In this document: piece after piece, positions 7,666 through 13,850 of the stretch
Layout: the number at the start of each line of letters is the position of its first letter
Position numbering within the stretch: position 1 is the first letter of the stretch
Assembly: GCA_964476245.1 (NCBI GenBank)
Contig: CAYYYW010000024.1
Span: forward strand, 1-13,850
Reading direction: 5' to 3'
Source of the DNA: CAYYYW01 sp964476245
Lineage (GTDB): Bacteria > Patescibacteriota > Microgenomatia > UBA1406 > HO2-37-13b
Length of the DNA stretch: 13,850 nucleotides
Made by a program: the position numbers and the translations under genes
Notes under the pieces: generated by a model
What the model was told of the DNA's origin: nothing
The model's database searches: none
What the model saw: only the letters and a program-made list of their open reading frames with translations

Positions 7666-8430
7666 ATGGTATACAAAAAATTTATAGAATCATTTGTTAG
7701 AGCGCCCTGTAAGCCAATTGTTAAACTTTTACACCGTTTTGGCGTTACCCCTAACCAAGTAACAATTACCAGTAATATTATTTCAATTTCTATTTTTTCT
7801 TTTTGTTTTAGCCGGGGCCAGTATCAATTCAATTTATTAGGGCTGTTAGTTTTAGTGGTTCAATCTTACTTTGACCATGTTGATGGACAATTGGCAAGAT
7901 TGTCTGGCAAGAGTTCAAAAGTAGGTTGGTGGATGGATTGTTCGTTTGATCATATAACTTTGTACGCTTTAATATTAAGTGTCGGTTATGGCGTTTGGCG
8001 CAACACGGGCAGTATTTTATCTTTATGGGCAGTTATTTTTATGCTTGTTGGTTATTTATTAATATCTCTTATGATGGTTGTTTATAGCCAAAATTTTGTT
8101 GGATTTAAGGGCATTATAGCTTCTGAAGAACTATATAATAGATTTGTTAAACTTCAAAATAAAACTATTCCTGATTGGTTAATCGGAAATTTAATTGGTT
8201 TTTGGTCATCAGCAACTCATTTTTTATTTAGCTTTACTTACGTTTTTTTAATTGGCGTGCTTATTAATAAAGTTTTTTTGTGCTTATTAATAATCACCAT
8301 TTTAATATATATTAGATTTATTGCTATGTATTTTGTTTTCATTGTTTTTTTGTCAGGCAAACCAACCAAATCTGTTCTGCTTAATTTTTTAAGGGATATT
8401 ACCCGCGATAAATTGACCGATAAAGGTTAA
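7666..8430 (+). CDS. CDP-alcohol phosphatidyltransferase family membrane protein
   Basis: This 254-residue membrane protein belongs to the CDP-alcohol phosphatidyltransferase family, whose members move a substituted phosphate from a CDP-alcohol to a second alcohol with release of CMP. The whole signature is visible at 70-95: Asp70, Asp73, Gly74, Ala77, Arg78, Gly87, Asp91 and Asp95, in the DxxDGxxAR-x8-GxxxDxxxD order. Hydrophobic segments at about 34-66, 96-115, 120-142, 183-213 and 214-230 give the expected multi-pass topology. I chose the ATG at 7666; an in-frame TTG at 7660 would add two residues. An AAGGAG at 7636-7641 is too far upstream to serve either start well. It follows the TyvE-like gene by 15 bases. 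It is distinctly AT-rich, like the next gene. Phosphatidylglycerophosphate synthase is possible, but the glycan neighbours suggest a sugar- or polyol-phosphate substrate instead. Confidence 0.88.
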   Translation: MVYKKFIESFVRAPCKPIVKLLHRFGVTPNQVTITSNIISISIFSFCFSRGQYQFNLLGLLVLVVQSYFDHVDGQLARLSGKSSKVGWWMDCSFDHITLYALILSVGYGVWRNTGSILSLWAVIFMLVGYLLISLMMVVYSQNFVGFKGIIASEELYNRFVKLQNKTIPDWLIGNLIGFWSSATHFLFSFTYVFLIGVLINKVFLCLLIITILIYIRFIAMYFVFIVFLSGKPTKSVLLNFLRDITRDKLTDKG

Positions 8431-8436
8431 ATTGTT

Positions 8437-9456
8437 ATGAGCAATGATTTGTTTTTTAGCATTATAATTATAAATTATAATGGGCATGAGTTTATAGAGA
8501 ATTGTTTGAGGTCTGTTTTATCATCATCTTATGCAAATTTTGAAGTTATTGTTTTTGATAATGCTTCTGCTGACGATAGTTTAAAGATTGTTAGCCAGTA
8601 TTTTAATAATTGTCAAAACTTAAAAATAATAAAAAGCAAAACAAATTTAGGATTTGCCCGGGCTAATAATGAAGCAGCTAAATTGGCAAAAGGCAGTATA
8701 CTGGTATTTTTAAATGTTGATACAAAAGTTGACAAGGATTGGCTTTTTTATATTTTTGAAGCTATAGAAACAGACCAATTAATTGGCGCAGGGCAGTGTA
8801 AATTAAAAAATTATTATAATCCAGAAATTATTGACAGCGCCGGTCATTATATTGATAAATTTGGCTTGGTTCATGTTCTGGGAGACAGCGAAATTGATAT
8901 TGGACAGTTTGATAAAAATAAATGCATTTTTGCGGCTACCGGCGCTGCTTTTGTTTGTAAAAAGTCGGTTTTTGAGAAAGTTAACGGTTTTGACAACGAT
9001 TTTTTTATGTTTTTTGAGGAAACGGACTTATGCTGGCGGATTTGGTTAGCCGGGTACAAAATTATTTTTATTCCCCAAGCTGTCGTTTATCATGCTCGGG
9101 GCGGCATAAGAAAGGCATGCAAGAAGGATAAGATTGCATTTGATTTTAATTATTTCTTTATTAGAAATAGAATATCTTCATTAATAAAAAATTATGGATT
9201 GAAAAACTTATTTTTTTTCTTGCCAATGAATATTCTGATTTCCTTAATTTGGATAGCGCCAATGGTATTGATAAGATTTGATTTTAAATCTGCTAAATCA
9301 ATTATTCATGGAGTAGCTTGGAACCTTCTGAATTTTAAAAAAAATCTTAAAAAAAGAATGATTGTTCAAAAACAAAGGAAAGTAACTGATAAATATCTTT
9401 TTGATAACGATTTGATAAAAAATTTTAGCATAGCTTCATTACTTCAAAAAATATAA
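8437..9456 (+). CDS. GT2 glycosyltransferase, rhamnosyltransferase-like (WbbL type)
   Basis: This 339-residue family 2 glycosyltransferase resembles the WbbL/RfbN rhamnosyltransferase group. It has SIIIINYNG (8-16), FDNASADDS (40-48) and NLGFARANNEA (70-80). The FLNVDTKVDKDW stretch (91-102) carries NVD in place of DxD. TGAAFVCKK (168-176), FFEETDLCWR (192-201) and His219 in VVYHARGG follow. FDNAS, NLGFAxANN, NxD and FEExDLxxR together are typical of this subfamily. A C-terminal hydrophobic stretch near 257-279 probably holds it to the membrane. An AAAGG at 8422-8426 lies 10 bases before the ATG. The gene ends in TAATG, shared with the start of the GT2 remnant. It is very AT-rich: one line (8461-8520) has 14 G+C in 60. 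Co-occurrence with rfbABCD supports dTDP-rhamnose as donor, but this is inference. Confidence 0.86.
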   Translation: MSNDLFFSIIIINYNGHEFIENCLRSVLSSSYANFEVIVFDNASADDSLKIVSQYFNNCQNLKIIKSKTNLGFARANNEAAKLAKGSILVFLNVDTKVDKDWLFYIFEAIETDQLIGAGQCKLKNYYNPEIIDSAGHYIDKFGLVHVLGDSEIDIGQFDKNKCIFAATGAAFVCKKSVFEKVNGFDNDFFMFFEETDLCWRIWLAGYKIIFIPQAVVYHARGGIRKACKKDKIAFDFNYFFIRNRISSLIKNYGLKNLFFFLPMNILISLIWIAPMVLIRFDFKSAKSIIHGVAWNLLNFKKNLKKRMIVQKQRKVTDKYLFDNDLIKNFSIASLLQKI

Positions 9457-9539
9457 TGCCGCCAACGATTTCAATAATAATACCAACTTATAATTCAGAA
9501 AAAGTAATCGGACTCTATTTAAAAAAGGTTATTTTATGA
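9456..9539 (+). pseudogene. Remnant of a GT2 glycosyltransferase gene (27 codons)
   Basis: This short reading frame starts at an ATG overlapping the preceding stop by one base and ends at a TGA overlapping the next ATG. Its first 19 residues, MPPTISIIIPTYNSEKVIG, are an almost textbook GT2 N terminus, matching the first strand and helix of the intact neighbour that starts at 9536. Nothing else of a glycosyltransferase follows. The simplest reading is that most of a GT2 gene was deleted, leaving its start fused to the region just before the next gene. The last codons contain the AAAAGG ribosome site of that gene. A retained role as a short coupling leader is possible, because the overlaps on both sides would let ribosomes pass through. 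Confidence 0.7.
9523..9528 (+). promoter_or_regulatory. Shine-Dalgarno site for the GT2 gene at 9536
   Basis: AAAAGG lies 7 bases before the ATG at 9536, inside the GT2 remnant. It is one of the clearer ribosome sites in a window where most starts have none. It supports the ATG at 9536 as the true start of the intact gene. Confidence 0.5.
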
Positions 9540-10567
9540 AAGCGAAATTTCCCACAATATCGGTAGTGATTGCTACTTTTAATTCTGGAAGAACTATTGA
9601 GCAGTGTCTTTTTTCCCTTAAAGCTCAGGATTATCCAAAAGAAAAGATTGACCTTATAGTTGCTGATGGCGGTTCGACAGATAAAACTAAAGAGATAGTG
9701 AAAAAGTTTAAAGGAAAGATTGTTGAGGTGCCAAAAGAGAAACAAGGGGCTGAGTATAACAAGGGATATGGTTTGCAATATGTAACCGGTGAGTTTATTT
9801 TGCTAATTGACCATGACAATATTTTGCCTCATCAGGATTGGCTCAATAGAATGCTTGCCCCCCTTTTAAAAGATTGTGATGTGGTCGCTGTTGAACCTTT
9901 TAGGTATCATTACAGTAAAGAATTTTCTTTGCTTGACAGATACTTTGCTCTTTTCGGCGTTAATGATCCTTTACCTTACTATTTAGGAAAAGCCGACCGG
10001 CTTGATTATATTCATAACTACTACAATCTGCTGGGTAAAGCAGAAGATATGGGAGATTATTATTTAGTGGAATTTAACCAGAATAATCCAAGGAAAATAC
10101 CAACATTAGGAGCGAATGGCTTCCTTATTAGAAGGTCGTTTTTTCAAAAATCCGAACATTCGCCTGACCGCTATTTCCATATTGACATTAATGTTGACTT
10201 AGTAAAACAAGGTTACACAAGGTATGCTTTTATAAAGGATGATATTATCCATTTAACTAATAGCAAGTTATTCAACTTTCTGAGGCGGAGAAAAAGCTTT
10301 ATGGACAGGTATTACTTAGAAAGTTTTTCTGTTAGACGTTATAGCGTTTATCATTCCAGTGACGATAAATTGAAACTTTTGTTTTTTATTATTTTAACCT
10401 TAACATTGATAAAACCGATGATAGATAGCGTCAGGGGCTGGTTGAAAATTCATGATATTGCTTGGTTTATACATCCTTTTATGTGTTTGGTTGTTCTTCA
10501 TATTTACAGTTCGACGGTGGTTAAAGGATTTTTCAGGAAAAAAGTCAGTAATTTAGCTTATGAATAA
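9536..10567 (+). CDS. GT2 glycosyltransferase with hydrophobic C terminus
   Basis: This 343-residue family 2 glycosyltransferase has TISVVIATFNSG (7-18), VADGGSTD (42-49), EKQGAEYNKGY (68-78) and the metal-binding DHD at 92-94. It also has LGANGFLIRR (191-200), with the GxxGFLxRR acceptor-side motif. The ED/EE catalytic motif of other GT2 enzymes is replaced by a His/Asp-rich FHIDIN at 214-219. Hydrophobic stretches at about 278-293 and 309-327 end the protein in or at the membrane. The ATG has a good AAAAGG site 7 bases upstream and overlaps the end of the GT2 remnant (ATGA). The 3' end overlaps the next gene by 8 bases. Length is normal for a membrane-bound GT2. Donor and acceptor cannot be read from sequence. 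Confidence 0.84.
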   Translation: MKAKFPTISVVIATFNSGRTIEQCLFSLKAQDYPKEKIDLIVADGGSTDKTKEIVKKFKGKIVEVPKEKQGAEYNKGYGLQYVTGEFILLIDHDNILPHQDWLNRMLAPLLKDCDVVAVEPFRYHYSKEFSLLDRYFALFGVNDPLPYYLGKADRLDYIHNYYNLLGKAEDMGDYYLVEFNQNNPRKIPTLGANGFLIRRSFFQKSEHSPDRYFHIDINVDLVKQGYTRYAFIKDDIIHLTNSKLFNFLRRRKSFMDRYYLESFSVRRYSVYHSSDDKLKLLFFIILTLTLIKPMIDSVRGWLKIHDIAWFIHPFMCLVVLHIYSSTVVKGFFRKKVSNLAYE

Positions 10568-11534
10568 TTTTTGGAGCAATAAAAGAGTTTTGGTTACCGG
10601 GGGAGGGGGATTCATAGGAAGTCATTTAGCAAAACGTCTGATTGATTTAGGAGCTGAGGTTTTTATTTTGGAAAAATCAAGCTTTGGGCCAACAGTTATA
10701 TTAAATGAACGATCGCTTTCTCGGGTTAAAGAAATCATTATCGGCGACATATCCGATGGGCAATTTGTTTTGGATGTTTTTAAAAATCAGAGTTTTGAAA
10801 TCTGTTTTCATTTAGCCGCGCAACCATTAGTTGAAAAAGGAAATCAAAACCCCTCGTTAACTTTTGAGGTGAATATAATTGGCACAGTTAATATGTTAGA
10901 AGCAGTTAGGCAGGATAAGTTGGGCGGATTAGTTTTGGCTTCAACTACCCATGTTTACGGCGAAAACAATCCTCCGATGGTAGAGGAATATTCTCCCAAT
11001 CCTTCAGGACCTTATGAAACGTCTAAGGTTTGCGCAGATATCATAACTCAGACATATGCTAAATATTATGAAATTCCAGTTGCTATAGCGCGTTTTGCCA
11101 ATATATATGGGCCCGGTGATCAAAATCAAAGGATTATTCCTCGAACTATTAAGCTGTTGTTAAAAAATCAAAGTCCGGAAATTTTTAACCCTCGGATAGT
11201 CAGAGATTACTTATTCATAGAAGATGCCGTAGACGCCTACCTTGTTTTAGGGGAGAAGATAAGAGGACTTGCGAAGCAAACGTTTAATATTGTTTATAAC
11301 TTTGGTGCAGGCAAACACTATTCCGTGAAGGCCTTAATAGAAGAAATTATCACCTTGATGGGTAAAACAGAGATTGCGCCGATTATGGTTGATAAGCCAA
11401 GAGAACAAGAAGTTTTGAGCCAGTATATTTCTATTAAAAAAGCTAAGACAGTTCTTGATTGGCAGCCGCGTTATTCTTTAAAAAAGGGATTGCAAAAAAC
11501 TATTGCTTGGTATGCCGAAAATGATAAGCAATAA
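10560..11534 (+). CDS. Extended SDR nucleotide-sugar epimerase/dehydratase, function undefined
   Basis: This 324-residue extended short-chain dehydrogenase binds NAD(P) through TGGGGFIG (13-20). It has GDI at 62-64 and HLAAQPLVEKGNQNP (84-98), and Tyr152/Lys156 form the active-site pair in GPYETSK. RIVRDYLFIEDAVDAYL (212-228) is usual for nucleotide-sugar enzymes. The HLAAQPLV region and overall shape recall CDP-glucose 4,6-dehydratase and GDP-mannose 4,6-dehydratase. However, the position of the dehydratase Asp-Glu pair reads STTHVYG (128-134), with Thr130 and His131 instead. That argues against a 4,6-dehydratase and leaves a C4 or C2 epimerase or a reductase as options. The start overlaps the preceding GT2 gene by 8 bases. 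A spacer with a terminator-like hairpin follows, so this may be the last gene of the upstream transcript. The substrate is unknown. Confidence 0.8.
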   Translation: MNNFWSNKRVLVTGGGGFIGSHLAKRLIDLGAEVFILEKSSFGPTVILNERSLSRVKEIIIGDISDGQFVLDVFKNQSFEICFHLAAQPLVEKGNQNPSLTFEVNIIGTVNMLEAVRQDKLGGLVLASTTHVYGENNPPMVEEYSPNPSGPYETSKVCADIITQTYAKYYEIPVAIARFANIYGPGDQNQRIIPRTIKLLLKNQSPEIFNPRIVRDYLFIEDAVDAYLVLGEKIRGLAKQTFNIVYNFGAGKHYSVKALIEEIITLMGKTEIAPIMVDKPREQEVLSQYISIKKAKTVLDWQPRYSLKKGLQKTIAWYAENDKQ

Positions 11535-11559
11535 AAGTAAATAAAGTCAAACCACTCTG

Positions 11560-11634
11560 GCCGGGAAAGGTTAATGCAGGTATGCGATTTTGAGTTGGAA
11601 TAGCTCATTTTTTTCCTAAGACTTTACGCCCGGC
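11560..11634 (+). other. Foldable spacer segment, candidate structured RNA
   Basis: In the only long spacer (11535-11676) the sequence can fold into a three-way junction. Outer arm: GCCGGG 11560-11565 pairs with CCCGGC 11629-11634, and AAAG 11566-11569 with CTTT 11622-11625, across a 3-base bulge. Hairpin two: AATGCA 11573-11578 pairs with TGC/ATT at 11583-11589, with one bulged G and a GGTA loop. Hairpin three is the terminator-like stem at 11591-11607. The GC-rich outer arm stands out from its AT-rich surroundings. Length is 75 bases but no tRNA signature (TTCRANYC loop) is present on either strand. It may be an attenuator, an unknown RNA or chance. Confidence 0.35.
11591..11614 (+). terminator. 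Weak intrinsic-terminator-like hairpin
   Basis: TGAGTT 11591-11596 pairs with AGCTCA 11602-11607 (six pairs including one G-T) around a five-base loop, followed by seven T at 11608-11614. The stem is short and AT-rich, so termination would be weak or partial. It lies 57 bases after the SDR gene ending at 11534 and could separate it from the aminotransferase transcript. Confidence 0.4.
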
Positions 11635-11676
11635 GCGTATTTAATTTGACGAGTGTTTATAAGAATCTTGGATAAT

Positions 11677-12819
11677 ATGATAAATGTTACAAAAACAAAA
11701 TTGCCCGATATTAAAGAATATATTAAATACTTAAAAAAGATATGGTCTAATGGGTGGGTAACGAATAATGGCGAATTTGTCCAGTTATTAGAAAAGAAAT
11801 TGCAGGAGTATTTAAAAGTGAAAAATTTGTTAGTTGTTTCAAATGGCACGTTGGCTCTGCAATTAGTTTTAAAAGCATTGGGTTTAAAAGGCGAGGTCAT
11901 TACCACGCCCTTCACTTTTGCTGCGACAACAAATGTAATTTTATGGGAAAATCTTAAACCGGTATTCGCCGATATTGATCCTGAAACTTTTAATCTTAAT
12001 CCTGAGGAGGCAGAGAAAAAGATAACCAAAGAAACCAGCGCCATAATGCCAGTGCATGTTTACGGTAATCCTTGCGATGTTGAAACATTTCAAGGGATAG
12101 CTGATAAATATAATTTGAAATTAATTTATGATGCAGCTCATGCTTTTAGTGTTCAGTATAGGAAAAAATCTATTTTAACCTATGGTGATATTTCAATATT
12201 GAGTTTTCATGCCACTAAGGTTTTTAACACAATTGAAGGTGGAGCTATTATTACTAAAGATGAGGATTTATTTGAAAAACTAAAGTTATTGAGAGATTTT
12301 GGTATTAAATCGGATGAAAAAGTAGTTCTTCCCGGTATTAATGCCAAGATGAATGAATTCCAGGCCGCGATGGGGCTTTGTAATCTTGAGGGGATTAATA
12401 AAGAAATTCAACTTAGAAAAAAAGTTTATGAGCGGTACAAGAAAATGTTAGGCGGCAATAAAGACATAAAGTTTCAGGAACTGATTGCCTCCAAATATAA
12501 TTATGCTTACATGCCTGTATTATTTATGGATATTAAGAAAAGAGATGAAATTTATGCAGAGCTCATCAAGAATGGAATTAAGCCCAGAAAATACTTTTTT
12601 CCTTTAACTGTGAATTTTGATTACTTTAAGAAAAAAGGTATGAATTTAGTTGAAAAGTATAATTTAAGGATAGCCTCTGATATTGCAGAGAGGGTATTAT
12701 GTTTGCCTCTTTATCCTGATTTGGATATTAAAACAGTAGACAAAATTATTGATATAATCAAAAAAAATGCTAAAAAATCGAAAGTCAGTCTTAATAATCA
12801 CCCCCGCCTTTCGTCCTAA
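11677..12819 (+). CDS. DegT/DnrJ/EryC1/StrS sugar aminotransferase, VioA-like
   Basis: This PLP-dependent sugar-nucleotide aminotransferase of 380 residues probably converts a 4-keto-6-deoxy sugar nucleotide to the 4-amino sugar with glutamate. Motifs: WVTNNG (27-32), SNGTLALQL (55-63), EVITTPFTFAATTN (73-86), MPVHVYGNPCDVE (124-136), and YDAAHAF (151-157, Asp152 and His155). SFHATKVFNTIEGGA (176-190) carries Lys181, the PLP-binding lysine. The FHATK form is shared with VioA, which makes dTDP-viosamine from dTDP-4-keto-6-deoxyglucose, the RfbB product available here. I chose the ATG at 11677, which gives the usual MINVTK start; a GTG at 11653 would add eight residues. The last 15 residues or so look like an extension: they are the GT4 gene read in another frame, after an eight-A run at 12760-12767. 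One more A there would end the protein at 12771-12773. Confidence 0.88.
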   Translation: MINVTKTKLPDIKEYIKYLKKIWSNGWVTNNGEFVQLLEKKLQEYLKVKNLLVVSNGTLALQLVLKALGLKGEVITTPFTFAATTNVILWENLKPVFADIDPETFNLNPEEAEKKITKETSAIMPVHVYGNPCDVETFQGIADKYNLKLIYDAAHAFSVQYRKKSILTYGDISILSFHATKVFNTIEGGAIITKDEDLFEKLKLLRDFGIKSDEKVVLPGINAKMNEFQAAMGLCNLEGINKEIQLRKKVYERYKKMLGGNKDIKFQELIASKYNYAYMPVLFMDIKKRDEIYAELIKNGIKPRKYFFPLTVNFDYFKKKGMNLVEKYNLRIASDIAERVLCLPLYPDLDIKTVDKIIDIIKKNAKKSKVSLNNHPRLSS

Positions 12820-13850
12820 TGTAGGAGGGGCAGAGACGTATGTTAATGAGTTATGCGAGCATCTAAGAACCCATAACCATTATGTTTATGTTCTGACTTA
12901 CCAACCCATAACTACTCCTGATGTAAAAGGTGAGAACTTAGAAAGATTGGAAAACATGGAAGTAAGAAGGTTCTGGTGGATGGGCTGTAACTTATTCCAC
13001 AAAACAGAAAAATATCCCGTTCTAAATTTTTTGTATGTTACCCCTTATTTATTTTTAAGGTGTTTTTGGTGGATGTTATGGAACTATAAAAAAATTGATG
13101 TTATTGATGCCCAGGGATTTAATAGTGCTTTTATTGGGAGGATATTGAAAAAGATATTTAAAAAGAGAACCATAGCCAGTATTATGTCTTTGTATGATTT
13201 TGTTCCAGAATCAAGATTAGCCAAAAATGTTGCCTGGATTCTTAAGGGAGTGGACCATATCATAGCGGAGAGTGCGGTTTCAAAAAAAGAGATGATGAGT
13301 ATAGGAGTTCCCGCTGAGAAAATAACACCCTATGTGGAATGGGTGGATTTAGAAAAATTTAAACCAAGCGATAAAGAAAAACTAAAAGAAAAATTAGGAT
13401 TTTCTAAGGTTTTTATCGTTTTGTTTGTAGCCAGAGCGATTAAAATTAAGGGAGCGGATCTTTTATTGGGAGTGGCGGAAAGAATGAAGGGGGAGGCCGT
13501 TACCTTTCTTTTTATTTCTACAGGCGGCCCTATGGTTAAAGTGTTAAAGGAGGCCGCGGAAAATATGGAGAACGTCATATTTATTGAAGGAGTTGATTAT
13601 AAGAATCTGCCTGATTATTATGCCGCCGCCGATGTTTTTGTAATACCCTCAAGGTATTCTGAGAATGCCGCCAGAACAGTGGTAGAAGCAATAGCTTGCG
13701 GCACCCCTGTGATTGGTTCCAATATGGGAGCGATACCTTCTTTAATGGATATTTCTGTGGGAATTTTAGTTGAGCCGGAAGTTGAGGATATAGAAAAGGC
13801 AGTAAGAAGATTATTTGACAATAAAGATATATTAAAAAAATTAACAGATA
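12767..13850 (+). CDS. GT4 glycosyltransferase, C terminus beyond the window
   Basis: This gene is open to the window end, with 361 codons visible. It is a GT-B fold family 4 glycosyltransferase. The N-terminal domain opens with SVLIITPAFRPNVGGAETY (7-25), holding the glycine-rich GGAE loop. The C-terminal domain has VARAIKIKGADLL (221-233), STGGP (251-255), GVDYKNLPDYYAAADVFV (275-292) and the EX7E motif Glu299-Glu307 in SENAARTVVEA. CGTPVIGSNMGAIP (311-324) follows. These bind the nucleotide-sugar donor, and GT4 enzymes normally retain the anomeric configuration. The ATG at 12767 is the only start before the first conserved strand; a TAA at 12755 in the same frame closes the upstream side. 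This gives a 53-base overlap with the aminotransferase gene, much larger than others in the locus. Probably only the last 20 to 40 residues are missing. Donor and acceptor unknown. Confidence 0.87.
   Translation, partial: MLKNRKSVLIITPAFRPNVGGAETYVNELCEHLRTHNHYVYVLTYQPITTPDVKGENLERLENMEVRRFWWMGCNLFHKTEKYPVLNFLYVTPYLFLRCFWWMLWNYKKIDVIDAQGFNSAFIGRILKKIFKKRTIASIMSLYDFVPESRLAKNVAWILKGVDHIIAESAVSKKEMMSIGVPAEKITPYVEWVDLEKFKPSDKEKLKEKLGFSKVFIVLFVARAIKIKGADLLLGVAERMKGEAVTFLFISTGGPMVKVLKEAAENMENVIFIEGVDYKNLPDYYAAADVFVIPSRYSENAARTVVEAIACGTPVIGSNMGAIPSLMDISVGILVEPEVEDIEKAVRRLFDNKDILKKLTD

Noticed and set aside
10560..11534. Calling this gene CDP-glucose 4,6-dehydratase (rfbG) to complete a CDP-sugar pathway
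   Set aside because: The Asp needed for dehydration is replaced by Thr130, and the protein is shorter than usual RfbG. The resemblance is only partial.
11560..11634. tRNA gene in the spacer, suggested by 75-base length and a GC-rich closing stem
   Set aside because: Neither strand has the TTCRANYC T-loop, a five-pair T stem or an anticodon arm in the right place.
11646..11676. Promoter-like TTGACG and GATAAT with a 19-base spacer before the aminotransferase
   Set aside because: The -10-like box touches the ATG at 11677, so transcription would start inside the gene. The spacer is also longer than the usual 17. A leaderless or alternative arrangement cannot be shown.
11616..12044. 142-residue reading frame on the minus strand
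   Set aside because: It is antisense to the well-supported aminotransferase gene, has no recognisable motif, and the locus is otherwise entirely plus-strand.
1..13850. Alternative genetic code with TGA read as glycine, as in some CPR lineages
   Set aside because: TGA ends the genes at 1959, 3422 and 4873 exactly where the proteins should stop and where the next start overlaps.
1..13850. Mobile elements, CRISPR arrays or attachment sites
   Set aside because: No transposase or integrase motif, no regularly spaced repeats and no flanking direct repeats were seen by eye.

Overview
The window is one continuous, plus-strand surface-polysaccharide locus of 14 intact or end-truncated genes and one gene remnant. 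Genes overlap by 1 to 53 bases or sit within about 35 bases of each other. The only spacer over 100 bases is at 11535-11676. TGA, TAA and TAG behave as stops, Shine-Dalgarno sites are mostly weak or absent, and base composition is AT-leaning but patchy. This suits an uncultivated bacterium with a compact genome, possibly of the Patescibacteria/CPR type. That placement is a low-confidence inference, because no rRNA or other marker gene is present.

Layout. (1) 12-3422: a GtrB/DPM1-type membrane glycosyltransferase, a second GT2 enzyme with a membrane-bound C terminus, and a B12-binding-type radical SAM protein with an unusual cysteine spacing. (2) 3457-6626: the complete dTDP-L-rhamnose pathway in the order rfbC, rfbD, rfbB, rfbA, with rfbA of the short (about 240-residue) type. 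(3) 6613-8430: an SDR epimerase that closely resembles CDP-paratose (CDP-tyvelose) 2-epimerase, then a membrane CDP-alcohol phosphatidyltransferase. (4) 8437-11534: a rhamnosyltransferase-like GT2, a 27-codon remnant of another GT2, an intact GT2 with a membrane C terminus, and an extended SDR lacking the 4,6-dehydratase acid/base pair. (5) 11535-11676: a spacer with a weak terminator-like hairpin inside a foldable, possibly structured region. (6) 11677-13850: a VioA-like DegT/DnrJ/EryC1/StrS sugar aminotransferase and a GT4 glycosyltransferase that runs off the window end.

How the genes work together (inference). RfbA and RfbB make dTDP-4-keto-6-deoxyglucose. RfbC and RfbD turn this into dTDP-L-rhamnose, and the VioA-like aminotransferase could divert it to a dTDP-4-amino sugar. 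The two other SDR enzymes probably supply further nucleotide sugars. Four intact GT2 enzymes and one GT4 would assemble the glycan, at least partly on a membrane lipid carrier. The CDP-alcohol phosphatidyltransferase points to a phosphodiester-linked lipid or substituent. No initiating phosphoglycosyltransferase, flippase, polymerase or ABC exporter lies in the window, so the locus must extend beyond it or use functions encoded elsewhere. I saw no tRNA, rRNA, CRISPR array, insertion sequence or attachment site.

No clearly new system is proven here. The best leads are the radical SAM enzyme, the pairing of a CDP-sugar epimerase with a CDP-alcohol transferase, the GT2 remnant, the foldable spacer, and the A-run at the aminotransferase/GT4 junction.
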